A stretch of DNA of 64,000 nucleotides from Cepaea nemoralis. Taxonomy: Eukaryota > Mollusca > Gastropoda > Stylommatophora > Helicidae. Location: contig JACEFZ010011694.1 of NCBI GenBank assembly GCA_014155875.1, forward strand, positions 124,001 to 188,000. The letters are read 5' to 3'. Below are positions 19,990 to 31,189 of this stretch, piece after piece. A model generated the notes under the pieces. The model had not been told where the DNA came from. It saw nothing but the letters and a program-made list of their open reading frames with translations, and made no database searches. Every line of letters begins with the position of its first letter. Position 1 is the first letter of the stretch. Made by a program: the position numbers and the translations under genes.

Positions 19990-21125
19990 GGCTAGGTGGT
20001 TCATGTTTAAACACTATCATCATACGGGATGCAAATGAAAACCTTAAAAAGGTAAAGGTGGTCGGTAGTATCGGATATAGGGGGTATGGCTTAGTGAAAT
20101 TCGGTGGTAAAGAGTGGATAGCGGTTATTAGTGATCTGTAGAGGTCGTAGTTTAAACACCATCATCATACTAGTTACAAATGAAAACTTTAAAATGTAAA
20201 GATGGGCGGTATTATTGGCTGTTGTGGGTATGGTTAGTGTCATTCGGTGTTAAGGGGTGGGTATCGGTTATTAGTGATCTGTATAGGGTCGTAGTGGTTT
20301 AAACACTATCATCATACAGGTTACAAATCACCATACGAGATGCAAATGGAAACCTTAAAAAGGTAAAGATGGTCAGTAGTATTGAATGCAGGGGGTATGG
20401 CTTAGTGAAATTCGGTGGTAAGGGGTGGAAAGCGGTTATTAGTGCTCTGTGGAGAGTCGTAGTGTAAACACTATCATCATACGAGTTACAAATGTAAAAA
20501 AACAAACTAAAAAACAACCTTAAAAAGTAACGATGACCTGTAGTATTGGTTGTAGTGAGTATGGCTTAGTGAAATTAGTTGTTAAGGGGTGGGTAGCGGT
20601 TATTAGTGATCAGTAGATGGCCGTAGTGGTTTAAACACTATCATCATACGGGTTACAAATGAAAACTTTAAAATGTAAAGATGGGCGGTATTATTGGCTG
20701 TTCTGGGTATGGTTAGTGTCATTCGGTGTTAAGGGGTGGGTATAGCTTATTAGTGATCTGTAGAGGGTCGTAATGGTTGGAACACTATCATCATACAGGT
20801 TACAAATGAAAACTTAAAAAAACGTAAGATGGTCGGTATTACTGGTTGTAGTGGGTATGGCTTAGTGAAATTCGGTGTTAAGGGGTGGGTAGTGGTTATT
20901 AGTGATCTGTAGAGGATCGTAGTGGCTATACACCACCATCATACAGGTTACAAATGAAAACCTTAAAAAGTAAAGATGGTCGCTATTATTGGTTGTAGTG
21001 GGTACGGCATAGTGTTATTCGGTGTCAAGAGGTGGGTGGCGATTATTAGTTATATGTAGAAGGTTGTAGTGGTATATACACTATTAGCATACGGGTACAA
21101 ATGAAAACCTTAAAAAAGTAAAGAT
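19990..21125 (+). repeat. Satellite-like array, ~147-bp unit, ~8 copies
   Basis: Units are phased by ACACTATCATCATACGGG-like text at about 20012, 20157, 20305, 20468, 20637, 20783, 20932 and 21079. Most intervals are 145-149 bp. The two of about 163-168 bp contain small insertions, one of them a partial duplication. Copies are moderately diverged. The period is close to the length of DNA on a nucleosome core, which may be chance. Confidence 0.88.
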
Positions 21126-21424
21126 GACCTGTGTCAAGGTGTGGACTGATATGACGAGGTTGCATACAACCACTCCATGGTAAGATGTGTGATAGACCTT
21201 TCAGGGAGCTGGATCATTGATTGTCTAGGGTTATGATGTCCTTGCAGATCCCTCAGACTAGCCTGTAGGTCGGCACACTGCGTACAAATCGTCACAGCAA
21301 CACAACAGGACATGCACTCAGGAACAAGCCATGGGAACGATGATTAGATGAACTTTATTCTCATCAGGAGCCTGTGTTCTTCACGGATACAAGCACACTC
21401 TCCAGCCGGCAGCACTCAGGGGAA
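21126..21424. other. Unassigned sequence
   Basis: No recognisable feature. Confidence 0.4.
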
Positions 21425-21932
21425 AAGGCCAAAGGGGAAAAACGTTGGTCAAGTAGGAAAATTCTGCTAGCCAAATGTGAAAAATGTCGGCCAAATACAT
21501 ACATATCTCAACCAAACGTATAAAAAGTAGGAAAATTGTTAACCAAACGGAAAAGATATTGACCAAGTAGGAAAATGTGTTAGTCAAAGAGGAAAAATAT
21601 TGAACAAGTAATGAAATACATCGTTCAAACTTAATGAAAAGTAGGAAACTTTGTTAACCAAATGTGACAAAGTATCAACCAAAGAGAGAAATATCTCGTA
21701 GAAAATTATAAAAAGTAGGAAAATTGTCGGCAAAATGGGAAAAAGTTAGGCCAAATACAGAAATATCACGTCCACACTTATGAAAACTACGAAAATTTGT
21801 TAGCCAAATAGGAAAATATATTGGCCAAGTTGGACAATTTGTTAGCCAAATGTGAAAAAATATCAGCCAAAGAGAGAAATATCTCGTCCAGACTTATAAA
21901 AAGTAGGAACATTTGTCAACTAAATGGTAAAA
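21425..21932 (+). repeat. Degenerate AAG-rich repeat array, left block
   Basis: Short phrases such as AAAGTAGGAAAATTTGTTAG, CCAAATGTGAAAAAT, GGCCAAGTAGG and AAATATCTCGTCCA recur in varying order. The basic period is about 22-24 bp, with larger composite units. It is old and heavily mutated. Confidence 0.85.
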
Positions 21933-22324
21933 ATGTGAGATGTTATCACCGATGCCAGTCGAAGAAGACGTAGCTGTACGTAACAGCTATCGGGTAACAT
22001 ATCTATACAGCGACGAGTGGCTAACGCATGTTATCAGATGTATAATATTACACACGAACACAACAAACTGCCCCGACTCAACCTTAGACAAGGCATGTAA
22101 CATAGTAGGTCACGTGTCTGCTGTCATAACAAGCGACGTTACCACATAGCAAATTAGACATGTACAAATTCATTATCTCTCTGTGTGTCTGTACAGAACT
22201 ACGGAACTCTACAACTTTCCTCAGAAACACATTACAAACGCCAATATATGTTTTACATCTTGCCTGCTCAGTCCCATACTTCACAGCTGGACAAAAAAGT
22301 ACAGCTTCTATGTACCACTTCAAC
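21933..22324. other. Non-repetitive island inside the degenerate array
   Basis: About 390 bp interrupt the AAG-rich array and share none of its phrases. Plus-strand frames at 21940-22149 and 22160-22426 are open but show no domain that I know. It could be an insertion of unknown type or relic sequence. I see no clear duplication at its edges. Confidence 0.6.
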
Positions 22325-23510
22325 ATTCAAATAAGAAAATATGTTAACCAAAATGGAGAAAAAAGAAAAGCGGTCAAACTTATAAATATCTCGGCTAAAC
22401 ATATGAAAAGTAGGAAACATTGTTAACCAAATGTGAAAAAAATATCGTCCAAAGGGAGAAATATTTCAACTAAACTTATAAATAGATCACCCAAAGTTAC
22501 GAAAAGTAGGGAAATTGTCAGCCAAATGGGAAAAGCTAGGCCAAATACAGAAATATCTCAGCCAAACTTATGAAAAGTAGGAAACCTTGTTAGTCAAAGG
22601 TGAAAAACCTAGGTCAAGTAGAAAAATGTGTTACCCAAATGTGAAAAGTGTCGGCCAAATACAGAAATATCTCGTCCACACTTATGAAAACTAGAAAAAT
22701 TTGTTACCCAAGTAGGAAAAATATTGGCCAAGTAGGAAAATGTGTTAGCCAAATGTGAAAAAAAAAAAATCAGCCACAGAGAGAAATATCTCGTCCAGAC
22801 TTCTAAAATGTAGGAACATGTGTCAACCAAATGGTAAAAATGTCGGCCAAATACAGAAATATCTCAACCAAACGTATAAAAAGTAGGAAAATTGTTAACC
22901 AAATGGAAAAGATATTGACCAAGTAGGAAAATGTGTTAGTCAAAGAGGAAGAATATTGACCAAGTAACGAAATACAGCGTTCAAACTTATGAAAAGTAGG
23001 ACACTATGTTAACCAAATGTGAAAAAGTATCAGCCAAAGAGAGAAATATCTCGTCCAAACTTATAAAAAGTAGGAAAATCTTTCAACCAAATGCGAAAAA
23101 TATTGACCAAATAACGAAATAACGCATCCAAACTTACAAAAAGTAGGACACTTTGTTAAGCAAATGGGAAAGATATTGACCAGGTAGGAAAATTTGTTAG
23201 CTAAAGGGGAAAAAATATTGACAACGTAACGTAATATCTACACCAAACTTATGAAAAGTTAGAACATTTCTGAACATAATAGGAAAAAATATTGGCCAAG
23301 TCATAACAAGTTCAACCAAACTCATGAAAAGTAGGAAAATGTGTTGACCAAATGGAAAAAAATATCGACCAAATAGAAAAACTTGTTAGCCAAATGGGAA
23401 AATATTGACCAAATAACGAAATATCTCATACAAATTTATAAAAAGTAGGGAAATTTGTTAACCAAAGAGTAAAAATATCGACTAAGTAGGAAAACATAAA
23501 ACAAATTTCA
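22325..23510 (+). repeat. Degenerate AAG-rich repeat array, right block
   Basis: This uses the same phrases as 21425-21932 (GTAGGAAAATTTGTTA, CCAAATGGGAAAA, ATATCTCGTCCAAACTTATA) and continues for 1.2 kb with substitutions and small indels. Confidence 0.85.
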
Positions 23511-23604
23511 TTAGGGCGAGAAATACAGAACCGTAAAATTTAGAGGGAAAAACAATATCAAGTAACTGGTTCTTGTATTAATGCAATCTAGAAATAATCT
23601 TAAT

Positions 23605-23681
23605 TCCCCCCCCCCCCGGACACCCTAAAATTCTCACCTGGGGGGGGGGGGGGGGGAAATTCCCCACCGGTTGAGAACCAC
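23605..23681. mobile_element. hAT terminal end with poly(C) and poly(G) runs
   Basis: The right end GGTTGAGAACCACTG (23667-23681) matches the consensus style of hAT terminal inverted repeats. CCCTAGAC right after it fits an 8-bp hAT target. Inside are a C run (about 23607-23619) and a G run (about 23640-23656) that can pair. No matching left end was found nearby. Confidence 0.6.
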
Positions 23682-23714
23682 TGCCCTAGACTAACCTTTC
23701 ACAACTGTTGGCGC

Positions 23715-23965
23715 AGAACCCATTATTAGTCACCAGAACCCACCCTTACTCACCAGAACCCACCCTTACTCACCAGAACCCACCCTTACTCACCAGAACT
23801 GCCCCTTTCCAGAACTCACCTTACCAGAACTCACCATTACTCATTAAAACCCACCTTTACTCACCAGAACCCATCCTTAATCACCAGAACCCATCCTTAA
23901 TCACCGGAACCCATCCTTAATCACCAGAACCCATTCTTAATTACCAGAACCCACTCTTACTCATC
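23715..23965 (+). repeat. Minisatellite, 20-bp unit, ~12 copies
   Basis: The unit is CACCAGAACCCACCCTTACT. The left copies have CTTACTC and the right copies CTTAATC. A few central copies are shortened. Confidence 0.92.
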
Positions 23966-23989
23966 AAAATGAAAGACACCGACAACTTT

Positions 23990-25035
23990 TGGGGTTACAT
24001 ACTGACTTATTTCATCTTTCCTCTTCTATCCTGAAATGTGGGAGTAACATAATGTCTGGTTTAGTCTTTCTTCTTCTATCCTGGAATGTAGGGGTAACAT
24101 AATGTCTGGTTTAGTCTTTCCTCTACTACCCTGGAATGTGGGAGTAACATAATGTCTTATTTAGTGTTACCTCTTCAACCCTAGAATGTGGGAGTAAAAT
24201 AATATCTTATATAGTCTTTCCTCTTCTGCCCTGGAATCTGGGGGTAACATAATGTCTGGATTAGTCTTTCTTCTTCTATCCTGAAATGTGGGGGGTAACA
24301 TAATGTCTGGATTAGTCTTTCTTCTTCTATCCTGAAATGTAGGGGTAACATAATGTCTGGTTTAGTCTTTGCTCTTCTACCCTGGAATGTGGGGGTAACA
24401 TAATGTCTGGTTTAGTGTTTCCTCTACTACCCTGGAATGTGGGAGTAACATAATGTCTTATTTAGTCTTTCCTCTTCAACCCTGGAATGTGGGAGTAAAG
24501 TAATATCTTATATAGTCTTTCCTCTTCTGCCCTGGATGTGGGGGTAACATAATGTCTGGATTAGTCTTTCTTCTTCTATCCTGAAATGTGGGGGTAACAT
24601 AATGTCTGGTTTAGTTTTCATCTTCTATCCTGAAATGTAGGGGTAACATAATGTCTGGTTTAGTTTTCCTCTTCTATCCTGAAATGTGGGAGTAACATAA
24701 TGTCTGGTTTAGTCTTTCCTCTTCTGCCCTGGAATGTAGGAGTAACATAATGTCTGGTTTAGTCTTTCCTCTTCTGCCCTGGAATGTAGGAGTAACATAA
24801 TGTCTGGTTTAGTCTTTCCTCTTCTGCCCTGGAATGTAGGAGTAACATAATGTCTGGTTTAGTCTTTCCTCTTCTGCCCTGGAATGTAGGAGTAACATAA
24901 TGTCTGGTTTAGTCTTTCCTCTTCTGCCCTGGAATGTAGGAGTAACATAATGTCTGGTTTAGTCTTTCCTCTTCTGCCCTGGAATGTGGGAGTAACTTAA
25001 TGTCTTATTTAGTCTTCGCTTTTCTACCCTGGAGC
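23990..25035 (+). repeat. Minisatellite, 50-bp unit, ~21 copies
   Basis: The unit starts GGTTTAGTCTTTCCTCTTCT and continues GCCCTGGAATGTAGGAGTAACATAATGTCT over two shorter stretches. The last five or six copies (about 24700-24990) are nearly identical, whereas the left copies vary. This suggests recent amplification at the right end. Confidence 0.93.
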
Positions 25036-25137
25036 CGCGGTAACACACCAACTAGCAAGCTTGTTCGAATCTACTTCGAATCGTTGATGTTCCTACTGAC
25101 CAGGGAAGTGTTAGGCGGCCAGATAATATTGAGCACA

Positions 25138-26803
25138 TCAGCTGCCCGGTGCCCTTCTACCACTCTACCACCACACTGCCCGGTGCCCTTCTACCACTCT
25201 ACCACCACACTGCCCGGTGCCCTTCTACCACTCTACCACCACACTGCCCGGTGCCCTTCTACCACTCTACCACCATACTGCCCGGTGCCCTTCTACCACT
25301 CTACCACCACACTGCCCGGTGTCCTTCTACCACTCTACCACCACACTGCCCGGTGCCCTTCTACCACTCTACCACCACACTGCCCGGTGCCCTTCTACCA
25401 CTCTACCACCATACTGCCCGGTGCCCTTCTACCACTCTACCACCACACTGCCCGGTGCCGGTCTACCACTCTATCACCACACTGCCCGGTGCCCTTCTAC
25501 CACTCTACCACCACACTGCCCGGTGCCCTTCTACCACTCTACCACCACACTGCCCGGTGCCCTTCTACCACTCTACCACCACACTGCCCGGTGCCCTTCT
25601 ACCACTCTATCACCACACTGCCCGGTGCCCTTCTACCACTCTATCACCACACTGCCCGGTGCCCTTCTAACACTCTACCACCACACTGCCCGGTGCCCTT
25701 CTACCACTCTATCACCACACTGCCCGGTGCCATTCTACCACTCTACCACCACACTGCCCGGTGCACTTCTACCACTCTACCACCACACTGCCCGGTGCCC
25801 TTCTACCACTCTACCACCACTCTGCCCGGTGCCCTTCTACCACTCTACCACCACACTGCCCGGTCCCCTTCTACCACTCTACCACCACACTGCCCGGTGC
25901 CCTTCTACCACTCTACCACCACACTGCCCGGTGCCGGTCTACCACTCTACCACCACACTGCCCGGTGCCCTTCTACCACTCTACCACCACACTGCCCGGT
26001 GCCCTTCTACCACTCTACCACCACACTGCCCGGTGCCCTTCTACCACTCTACCACCACACTGCCCAGTGCCCTTCTACCACTCTACCACCACACTGCCCG
26101 GTCCCCTTCTACCACTCTACCACCACACTGCCCGGTGCCCTTCTACCACTCTACCACCACACTGCCCGGTGCCGGTCTACCACCACACTGCCCGGTGCCG
26201 GTCTACCACTCTACCACCACACTGCCCGGTGCCGGTCTACCACTCTACCACCACACTGCCTGGTGCCGGTCTACCACTCTACCACCACACTGCCCGGTGC
26301 CCTTCTACCACTCTACCACCACACTGCCCGGTGCCGGTCTACCACTCTACCACCACACTGCCCGGTGCCGGTCTACCACTCTACCACCACACTGCCTGGT
26401 GCCGGTCTACCACTCTACCACCACACTGCCCGGTGCCGGTCTACCACTCTACCACCACACTGCCCGGTGCCGGTCTACCACACTACCACCACACTGCCCG
26501 GTGCCAGTCTACCACTCTACCACCACACTGCCCGGTGCTGGTCTACCACTCTACCACCACACTGCCCGGTGCCGGTCTACCACTCTACCACCACACTGCC
26601 CGGTGCCGGTCTACCACTCTACCACCACACTGCCCGGTGCCGGTCTACCACTCTACCACCACACTGCCCGGTGCCGGTCTACCACTCTACCACCACACTG
26701 CCCGGTGCCGGTCTACCACTCTACCACCACCCTGCCCGGTGCCGGTCTACCACTCTACCACCACACTGCCCGGTGCCGGTCTACCACTCTACCACCACAC
26801 CTT
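25138..26803 (+). repeat. Minisatellite, 34-bp unit, ~49 copies, with two variant zones
   Basis: The unit starts ACTGCCCGGTGCCCTTCTAC and ends CACTCTACCACCAC. In the left two thirds the variable bases are mostly CCCTTC. In the right third (from about 26160) they are mostly CCGGTC. The unit lacks stops in all plus frames and is not a multiple of three, giving three overlapping open frames of up to 619 codons. These are not genes. Confidence 0.97.
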
Positions 26804-26849
26804 TGAACACTAAGAACAGTGTCTCGTGCATCTGCCGTCAATTAAAACA

Positions 26850-27780
26850 ATATCCCTGACATAATCTATTTCTACTTGTCAATTGGTCAGTTTAACACGT
26901 CGCTGACAGAATCTATATCTACTGGTCAGTTTAACACGTCGCTGACAGAATCTATATCTACTGGTCAGTTTAACACGTCGCTGACAGAATCATAATCTAC
27001 TGGTCAGTTTAACACGTCACTGACAGAATCTATATCTACTGGTCAGTTTAACACGTCGCTGACAGAATCTATATCTACTGGTCAGTTTAACACGTCGCTG
27101 ACATAATCTATATCTACTGGTCAGTTTAACACGTCGCTGACAGAATCTATATCTACTGGTCAGTTTAACACGTCGCTGACAGAATCATAATCTACTGGTC
27201 AGTTTAACACGTCACTGACAGAATCTATATCTACTGGTCAGTTTAACACGTCGCTGACAGAATCTATATCTACTGGTCAGTTTAACACGTCGCTGACAGA
27301 ATCGTAATCTACTGGTCAGTTTAACACGTCACTGACAGAATCTATATCTACTGGTCAGTTTAACACGTCGCTGACAGAATCTATATCTACTGGTCAGTTT
27401 AACACGCTGACAGAATCACAATCTACTGGTCAGTTTAACACGCTGACAGAATCACAATCTACTGGTCAGTTTAACACGTCACTGACAGAATCTATATCTA
27501 CTGGTCAGTTTAACACGTCGCTGACAGAATCTATATCTACTGGTCAGTTTAACACGTCACTGACAGAATCTATATCTACTGGTCAGTTTAACACGTCACT
27601 GACAGAATCTATATCTACTGGTCAGTTTAACACGTCGCTGACAGAATCATAATCTACTGGTCAGTTTAACACGTCGCTGACAGAATCTATATCTACTGGT
27701 CAGTTTAACACGTCACTGACATAATATTTTTCTACTGGGCAGTTTAACACGCTGACAGAATCACAATCTACTGGTCAGGT
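26850..27780 (+). repeat. Minisatellite, 39-bp unit, ~24 copies with higher-order pattern
   Basis: The unit starts CGCTGACAGAATCTATATCT and then ACTGGTCAGTTTAACACGT. Variants CGCTG/CACTG, CTATATC/CATAATC and a 3-bp deletion (ACACGCTG) recur in a repeating order, so multi-unit blocks were copied together. Confidence 0.95.
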
Positions 27781-28564
27781 ATCCCGTCTCTGACAGCCTT
27801 CACCTGTAGCTGACAAATAGAAGTCTTACAGCAGTGCTACTTCTATTTACAGGCATCTGTTTTTAAAATGTTCTTCCAAAAGCTGTCCCAATGAAGCTAT
27901 CTTTAGTGACATAAACCGGGGACACTCAAACGGGAAGCCGGAATGTGGAGTTAATCAGGACCATTCAGGCAGTGGGGCCGTTTTTGGATCGTGAGGAAGG
28001 AGGTCAGGAGAGTTGAGGTTTGGGGGTAGGGGGGGGGGGAGGCGTGACAATCCACCAGGCGACAGAGTGCACCAACGGCCCGCTGTCTATTGTCTAAGAT
28101 CTTGTGCCGATGGCTGGATCTGGTTATTCAGTTCTGGAAGACCAGCGAAGACGGGTCACATTTTTTTGCTCTAACAGCACCTGTGACACAGTGTGGTAAT
28201 TGATAGTTTCCCAGTTCCAACTTCATTCTTGCGATTGTAACAAAATATGAATTTGTGTTTGGTGAAGATTGTTCTATTGATAGCTCATTAATAGTCGCGA
28301 GGAAATAGTAGTACAGCGGTGAATGTCTTGTTTAATTATAATACGTGGTAGAGTTGCGTTATACGTGGCATATTTCCAGCACTAAAGTGAACCACCATTT
28401 TCCATGCCGTGACTCGTGTTGGGTACATGGTGCTCGCACCATATTTCTGTAGACCGATTAGAACTGGATGGGTCGTGTGGTCGGTGTCACGTTGTGTGGT
28501 CAGCATCACGCTGGCGACTTGACTTCCCACTATATGTCTTGGCACCCATTGTAGTGTGGGTCGA
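27781..28564. other. Unassigned sequence with a G run at 28027-28043
   Basis: Apparently single copy. I recognise no gene or mobile element in it. Confidence 0.4.
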
Positions 28565-28666
28565 GCTGGCGGTTAATACTCAAATTCCCACCTCAAGGGG
28601 ATTCAAACACACGACAGCCGGGCTGCGAGGCTGGTGTTGTGACCACTAGACCTCATTGGCTCCCAG
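28565..28666 (-). mobile_element. tRNA-like SINE head (unclassified family)
   Basis: On the minus strand from 28664 it reads TGGGAGCCAATGAGGTCTAG, then TGGTCACAACACCAGCC, and a B-box-like GTTTGAATCCCC near 28600. This fits a tRNA-derived SINE 5' region. The body after it is not matched elsewhere in this window. Confidence 0.6.
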
Positions 28667-28802
28667 ACGTAGCGCGTGGATAGTGTGTGTTCATTGTTGT
28701 TGAGTAGACTGGTAATGTTGGTTAGACTTTGGATTACCTATCTAGTGCATTCATTATTCGTGTTTAATACTTCAAACAGTATACTTGTTTCTGCTGCTGA
28801 TG

Positions 28803-28941
<139 letters not shown>

Positions 28942-29433
28942 TGATATGTCTGTACAAATCTAGTTTGTATATAGCTTATGAAGGATGGAATAACATTCAA
29001 ATTATTAGTGAAACATACGAACAAAATAATGTGATAGAAATACCGTTTCTTCTTCCTTAGAAATCCGGACTGGGAGATAACTACCGGTGTTTACAAATCT
29101 GGACCTCAAACGGTGAGTGATCAACCTGGATGTGTGTCGATTGATCGATGCTTGATTATTGAACAATGCTTGATTATTGACCATCTCAAACTTGTGTTGA
29201 TTCTATCAATGCAGTTGACTGCCTGTTGTGCCCTGCACCAGTCTCTTGAACTATCCGTCAAAGTTTAACTGTTTGGACAGCGATTCTTGCTGAGATCATA
29301 ATGTGATTTGTGGCGACAGTCTTATTGTGTGCGGTATCTTCAGGGTAATTCATTAGTTCGCTCGCCTGGTACTCTTTTGTGTCCTGGGTTCATTTCTCAA
29401 AGAGGAAAGTTTTCTCAGTAACCTTGTTTGGAT
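28942..29433. other. Unassigned sequence
   Basis: A weak tRNA-like fragment (CTGGGTTCATTTCTC near 29382) may be SINE debris. Otherwise nothing is recognised. Confidence 0.3.
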
Positions 29434-29454
29434 AAATAAATAATGACAGTAAAA

Positions 29455-29485
<31 letters not shown>

Positions 29486-29494
29486 ATATATATA
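29434..29494 (+). repeat. (AAAT)n microsatellite
   Basis: About nine AAAT units followed by a short TA run. Confidence 0.95.
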
Positions 29495-29590
29495 TGTGGG
29501 TGGCGTGGCGGCGCACTGGGTGGACGCCTGCCTGCCAATCCGGTGGTTCTGGGTTTGAAAACATCCACATTTTTCTGATTTGTTTCTAGA
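29495..29590 (+). mobile_element. tRNA-like SINE head
   Basis: GTGGCGTGGCGGCGCACTGG resembles a tRNA 5' half, and CTGGGTTTGAAAACATCC carries a B-box-like core. It lies directly after the AAAT/TA repeat. Only the head is recognisable. Confidence 0.5.
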
Positions 29591-29654
29591 ACCATGGTTC
29601 TAACACCATATGTCTAATGCTCCTAAACCGTGTAGAGGTGACGTTTACTGTACT

Positions 29655-29684
29655 ATATCATCATCATCACCATCAACATCATCA
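29655..29684 (-). repeat. CAT-rich tail, left part, split by a retroelement insertion
   Basis: Imperfect CAT units, continued at 29901-29943 beyond the inserted element. Together they form the (GAT)n tail of a minus-strand LINE end. Confidence 0.75.
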
Positions 29685-29902
29685 ATATGCTGATTCCTCC
29701 GAAGTCGGAGAGTGTCTGCCTGTACGGCGAGGAACCACCAGTCTGCACACCAATAAGCCAGACATGGGACAACGGATACTCACGCAAAACTCAGGTCCTG
29801 TATGACATCACACTGATGTTGGACAACAGAATGCCTTCATCCGACATACAGGACTTCACGCTGGAGTTCACAGCCAGCGAACACAAGCAAGCAAGCAAGC
29901 AT
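29685..29902 (+). mobile_element. Unclassified retroelement E, 3' fragment with AAGC tail
   Basis: About 215 bp are matched in reverse orientation at 53904-54112. One frame is open in both copies: SESVCLYGE, then PISQTWDNGYSRK, LYDITLMLDNRMPSSDIQDF, and a basic end rich in Lys and Ser. The copy ends in three or four AAGC units. I cannot assign the protein to a family. Placement inside a CAT-rich repeat and the simple tail fit target-primed insertion of a LINE-like element. Confidence 0.65.
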
Positions 29903-30010
29903 CACCATCATCATCACCATCACCATCATCAACATCATCATCAATTAGCAGATCCTTTGTAGGACGTCGTGCTAATCACCATCCACCGAGAAAACTCTAG
30001 ATCCTATGCC
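29903..30010 (-). mobile_element. RTE-like LINE 3' end (family F) with (GAT)n tail
   Basis: On the minus strand the text GTCCTACAAAGGATCTGCTAA precedes the GAT tail. It resembles the ends at 47898-47917 (CTCTGCAAGGGCCTGCTAAG) and of the RTE element (GGTTCTGCAAAGGACATGCT). About 60 bp further upstream also align with the 47.9-kb copy (GGATCTAGAG/GGATCGAGTC). Coding content is too decayed to call. Confidence 0.55.
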
Positions 30011-30035
30011 AGGTCTCGTGCTCCATAGAATGTCT

Positions 30036-30405
30036 TATCCAAAATGTCTACAATATCTTGCCAAAAGTATCTCCAATGTCTTTCAAAAAGCGTCTCCAAT
30101 GTCTTGCTAAAAGTGTCTACAGTGTCTTGCCAGAAGTGTCTACAATATCTTGCCAAAAGTGTCTACAATATCTTGGCAAAAGTGTCTACAATATCATGCC
30201 AAACGTGTCTATAATATCTTGCCAAAAGTGCCTGTAATATCTTGCCAAAAGTGTCTAGAATATCTTGCCAAAAGTGTCTATAATATCTTGCCAAAAGTGC
30301 CTATAATATCTTTCCAAAAGTGTCTAGAATATCTTGCCAAAAGTGTCTAGAATATCGTGCTAAAAGTGTCTACAGTGCCTTGCCCAGTGTGTCTACAATA
30401 TCTTG
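30036..30405 (+). repeat. Minisatellite, 23-bp unit, ~16 copies
   Basis: The unit is GTGTCTACAATATCTTGCCA plus AAA. CTACAATA/CTAGAATA/CTATAATA/CTGTAATA variants occur. Confidence 0.92.
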
Positions 30406-30455
30406 TCTCCATCTTAATGCAGGACGTCTGAGTCCACGATATTCTATGAACATTT

Positions 30456-30630
30456 CCTGCTCCGTGGCGAAGCGGTTACAGAGGCAATTCGTAATACCGC
30501 ATACCGCGTTAGAAACATAGCTGCGATTTGGCAGCAGACCGCCTTGCGTTGATTTTCATACAATGGTATGAGTGCCGCTCGTTCGGAAAGCAATGGCAAA
30601 CTACTGAACGTAAACATGCCAAGAAATCAT
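30456..30630 (+). mobile_element. SINE-B-related copy, 3'-truncated
   Basis: The head GCTCCGTGGCGAAGCGGTTAC is tRNA-like, the B-box is eroded, and the core GGAAAGCAATGGCAAACTAC is clear at 30580-30605. The copy ends at about 30630, next to the 37-bp array. Confidence 0.75.
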
Positions 30631-30644
30631 AAACAGCAAAAACA

Positions 30645-30893
30645 ACATGACAGCCAATTTCTGCCATTGACTGTCCCAACATGACAGCTGATGACAGTTT
30701 TCACTGACTGTCCCAACATGACAGCTGGTGACAGTTTCCATTGACTGTCCCAACATGACAGCTGACGACAGTTTCCATTGACTGTCCCAACATGACAGCT
30801 GGTGACAGTTTCCACTGACTGTCCCAACATGACAGCTGGTGACAGTTTCCATTGACTGTCCTAACATGACAGCTGGTGACAGTATCCACTGCA
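30645..30893 (+). repeat. Minisatellite, 37-bp unit, ~6.5 copies
   Basis: The unit starts TGACAGCTGGTGACAGTTTC and then CATTGACTGTCCCAACA. It includes overlapping TGACAG motifs. Confidence 0.93.
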
Positions 30894-30919
30894 TATTTGT
30901 AATCCTATCACTGCAGTAG

Positions 30920-31180
30920 AGCCGGCTCCGTGGCCGAGGGGTTAGCAGCTTTCTCCGCTAACCCCGAATACTCTCGTCACGTGACGCGACGAGAATTAGC
31001 AGTGGTTCGAATCGCAAAAGTGACATATGAGAGTATGGAGCCGGTCGCTCAGAAAGTCGTGGCGTGCTGATGAGCGTAATCTAGCCTAGGAATCAACATA
31101 CAGCTGAAAGATGCTGGTGTTGACCGCAATATCCTGTAACAGGATGGAAACGCGGAAAAAAAAAAAAAAAAAAAAAAAAA
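30920..31180 (+). mobile_element. SINE-B, best-preserved copy, with poly(A) tail
   Basis: The head GCCGGCTCCGTGGCCGAGGG is strongly tRNA-like, followed by a B-box GGTTCGAATC near 31002. The core is CTCAGAAAGTCGTGGCGTGC and the 3' end is ATCCTGTAACAGGATGG. It ends in about 24 A residues (31157-31180). ATCACTGCAGTAG flanks it at 30907-30919 and 31180-31192, a 13-bp target-site duplication. The long poly(A) and exact duplication suggest recent insertion. Confidence 0.95.
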
Positions 31181-31189
31181 TCACTGCAG

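Noticed and set aside
25000..26859. Open frames of up to 619 codons rich in Pro, Thr and Tyr
   Set aside because: Read-through of the 34-bp minisatellite in all three frames, with no gene context.
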